Part shown: piece by piece, positions 41,607-43,354 of the stretch
Layout of the letters: every line of letters starts with the position of its first letter
Numbering within the stretch: position 1 is the first letter of the stretch
NCBI GenBank assembly: GCA_910586435.1
Contig: CAJUGT010000002.1
Location: forward strand, 36,660-80,013
Reading direction: 5' to 3'
DNA: 43,354 bases
Origin: an uncultured Acetatifactor sp.
Lineage (GTDB): Bacteria > Bacillota > Clostridia > Lachnospirales > Lachnospiraceae
Notes under the pieces: generated by a model
The model's database searches: none
Told to the model about the DNA's origin: nothing
What the model saw: only the letters and a program-made list of their open reading frames with translations
Position numbers and translations under genes: made by a program

Positions 41607-43352
41607 TTATTCAATTGTAAGTTTATTCTGCTTTAAATACCCAATAAACGCATCAATGATTGCTTTCTTTCTTACTACAATATCCTCCTCGCAAAAGTCA
41701 TCTTTCTGTTTTGCCATCCTGACAAGCTCAGCGTTTTGGGTTCCCACTTTATACTTTCCCTTATCGTTTGTAAAACCGTTATAATACTTTTTCTTATCAG
41801 AGAAGCGATAGTCAGATGCACGGATATTAATATTCTTCTCCAACAAAATTTTATTTCCCAATGACTCCAAATTGTTTTTATCTGTAAGACATCCTTCATT
41901 CTCCTGTCGCTTACGCGAAAATACATGCTCGATTTCCAAAGCAACATCGAAGGGAATAAGCTGCTGCTTTTCATCATTATATACCCACCAGGCGAGCATT
42001 GACTTTGTTATAGGTCTGCCATTCGTGAAAGCATAATTTTCTATAACATTGCGAACCGCATCTGCATCAAATCGGTAATCTTCAAAATCTACAACTCTGT
42101 CATTTACTATTTCAATCATCTCAGGATATGCCGGACTTCTAAGCGCGTTTACGCCTGGGCGCATAAATGCATACATCCAGATAAAAGCCGTAATCTTGTT
42201 TAAGAATTCATAAAATGCCTGTTCTTCCAGGAAATTATTTTCATCCTTATACCGCATAAAATATACTGATACAAGATAAGTCCACATTCCATTTGGCGCA
42301 TAATTCAAAACTGCAAGCCTGCGAAGTATTTTATCAGAAAATAATATATCATCCTGACTTAACACACTTTTCCAAAACTGTGCCAATTTTTCCAGATTGT
42401 CCAATGTTTCTTCCCTTTTTAAAATAGCGTACTTGTCCTTCTCATAAAACTTACGCAACGCTTCTGTTGTAGTAATTTTTATTCCCAGCTTTGCCCTCTC
42501 ATAATACATATACCGCGTAAATAATTCATCCATTGGAGAACCTGAAGGCGCGTCAAAAATATCTCCACATATCACCTCCAGTTCTTTCCAGCGTTTGATG
42601 AATTCTTCTTTTCTTCCTTGGTCGGAATAAAATTTATAAAACTGCGCTTTGAAAATATCTGTATCTGAAAGAGGCTTTCCTCTATCATTCAAAGTCGAGA
42701 AGATGCGCAATGCTGTATCCTGCGACTCCGCTTCTATGGGCAATAAAATACAATTATTTAATATCCTTGTAGGCAAATACGCAAAATACGATGGATACTC
42801 TGACAGGAACTCATTAATCTTTTCCTGAAAGAAACGATATGTTTTTGCGTATCGACTCTTCTGGGCAGAATCAACATTTCCAGTCTTTAATATTGACAAA
42901 AATTCTTCCTTATCATCATCTGTTGATACTTCCGAATCTATTTTTAATTTGTTCTTATCCGGATTACCAAATTCATCTGTTTTCCATATACATTTCGCAA
43001 TATCTTCGCTTGTACTGATTGCATTTGTATCTTTCATGTTCCCAAACTTAGAAAAAAATGCCCGCAGCAATAGCATAAGCGTAGTCAAACGCTGCTGCCC
43101 ATCAATTATCTCCAACTTATTATAATCGTTTTTAAACGTAACAATAGGTCCCAGAAAATATTCGTCTTCATCACTTTTAAAACGACTGTAATCGTTTTCA
43201 GGAAAGGCAAACGCAAAAATATCATCCCATAATGTTTGACATTCTTCCTCTCCCCACGCATATGGTCTCTGGTAATCTGGTATTAAAAAATCTGATCTCT
43301 TATTTGCAAATAACTCTTTTATTGTCTGCTGGTCTATATTAAGTTTTGACAT
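41607..43352 (-). CDS. GmrSD-type restriction protein (DUF262 + DUF1524)
   Basis: 581 residues. The N-terminal DUF262 domain (about 1-250) shows LIPDYQRPYAWGEEECQTLW with LGPIVTFKND and IIDGQQRLTTLMLLLRAFF, the ParB/DndB-like nucleotide-using part. The C-terminal DUF1524 domain (about 440-575) shows ALEIEHVFSRKRQENEG and NLESLGNKILLEKNINIR, a His-Val variant of the HNH nuclease. Proteins with both halves are modification-dependent restriction enzymes, known for cutting glucosylated phage DNA, but members differ in target. No methyltransferase is adjacent. The start codon lies two bases from the window edge, so the upstream context is not visible. Confidence 0.9.
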   Translation of the reverse strand: MSKLNIDQQTIKELFANKRSDFLIPDYQRPYAWGEEECQTLWDDIFAFAFPENDYSRFKSDEDEYFLGPIVTFKNDYNKLEIIDGQQRLTTLMLLLRAFFSKFGNMKDTNAISTSEDIAKCIWKTDEFGNPDKNKLKIDSEVSTDDDKEEFLSILKTGNVDSAQKSRYAKTYRFFQEKINEFLSEYPSYFAYLPTRILNNCILLPIEAESQDTALRIFSTLNDRGKPLSDTDIFKAQFYKFYSDQGRKEEFIKRWKELEVICGDIFDAPSGSPMDELFTRYMYYERAKLGIKITTTEALRKFYEKDKYAILKREETLDNLEKLAQFWKSVLSQDDILFSDKILRRLAVLNYAPNGMWTYLVSVYFMRYKDENNFLEEQAFYEFLNKITAFIWMYAFMRPGVNALRSPAYPEMIEIVNDRVVDFEDYRFDADAVRNVIENYAFTNGRPITKSMLAWWVYNDEKQQLIPFDVALEIEHVFSRKRQENEGCLTDKNNLESLGNKILLEKNINIRASDYRFSDKKKYYNGFTNDKGKYKVGTQNAELVRMAKQKDDFCEEDIVVRKKAIIDAFIGYLKQNKLTIE

Positions 43353-43354
43353 AT

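Overview
The window looks like chromosome of a gut-type Clostridia, most likely Lachnospiraceae. The evidence is purine-rich Shine-Dalgarno (SD) sites, CUT1 sugar ABC operons without their own ATPase, a DUF5696/YIP1/NHL gene set, AraC control of glycan genes, and DUF5714/DUF6440 small proteins. No rRNA, tRNA, CRISPR array or intact transposase was seen. These taxonomic calls come from recognised protein families, not from a database search.

Left part (1-23.9 kb): a pectin, probably rhamnogalacturonan (RG), utilisation locus. On the minus strand, from high to low coordinates: GH105 unsaturated rhamnogalacturonyl hydrolase, AraC regulator, GH95 fucosidase/galactosidase, and an unassigned six-hairpin glycosidase. 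Next comes a tight nine-gene block: a membrane-anchored 981-residue binding protein with two carbohydrate-binding-like domains, two permeases, a beta-propeller/TPR membrane protein, a YIP1 membrane protein, a DUF5696 lipoprotein, a second permease pair and a second binding lipoprotein. The block ends in a strong terminator. A separate promoter then drives a CE12 acetylesterase and a GH28 gene cut by the window edge. A PL4 rhamnogalacturonan lyase is divergent (plus strand, 22.2-23.9 kb). The degradative enzymes seen lack signal peptides, so the model is uptake of oligosaccharides by the paired transporter followed by cytoplasmic deacetylation, lysis and trimming.

Middle part (24-33.3 kb): a sigma factor with a large unknown C-terminal half (plus). 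On the minus strand are fucose mutarotase, fucose isomerase, a hemerythrin-response-regulator protein, RtcB-like RNA ligase, GH29 alpha-fucosidase and an AAC(6')-like acetyltransferase. GH95 and GH29 would release fucose (or L-galactose) and FucU/FucI would begin its catabolism.

Right part (33.3-43.35 kb): a mosaic. An ArsR/DUF2087 regulator operon with a clear promoter, a methyltransferase, a DUF5714 gene behind a consensus promoter, a DUF6440 protein, a GntR/ABC-ATPase/permease operon, a GNAT enzyme and a GmrSD-type (DUF262/DUF1524) restriction protein are interspersed with decayed genes (VanY fragment, GNAT fragments, Rpn nuclease remnant, an XRE regulator split by a palindromic element) and small inverted-repeat elements.

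Across the window a family of structured repeats (copies at 21.8-22.2, 26.4-26.65, 37.45-37.65 and 38.3-38.4 kb) sits immediately upstream of unrelated genes and ends in or next to their SD sequence. This repeat family and the nine-gene paired-transporter block are the most interesting observations.
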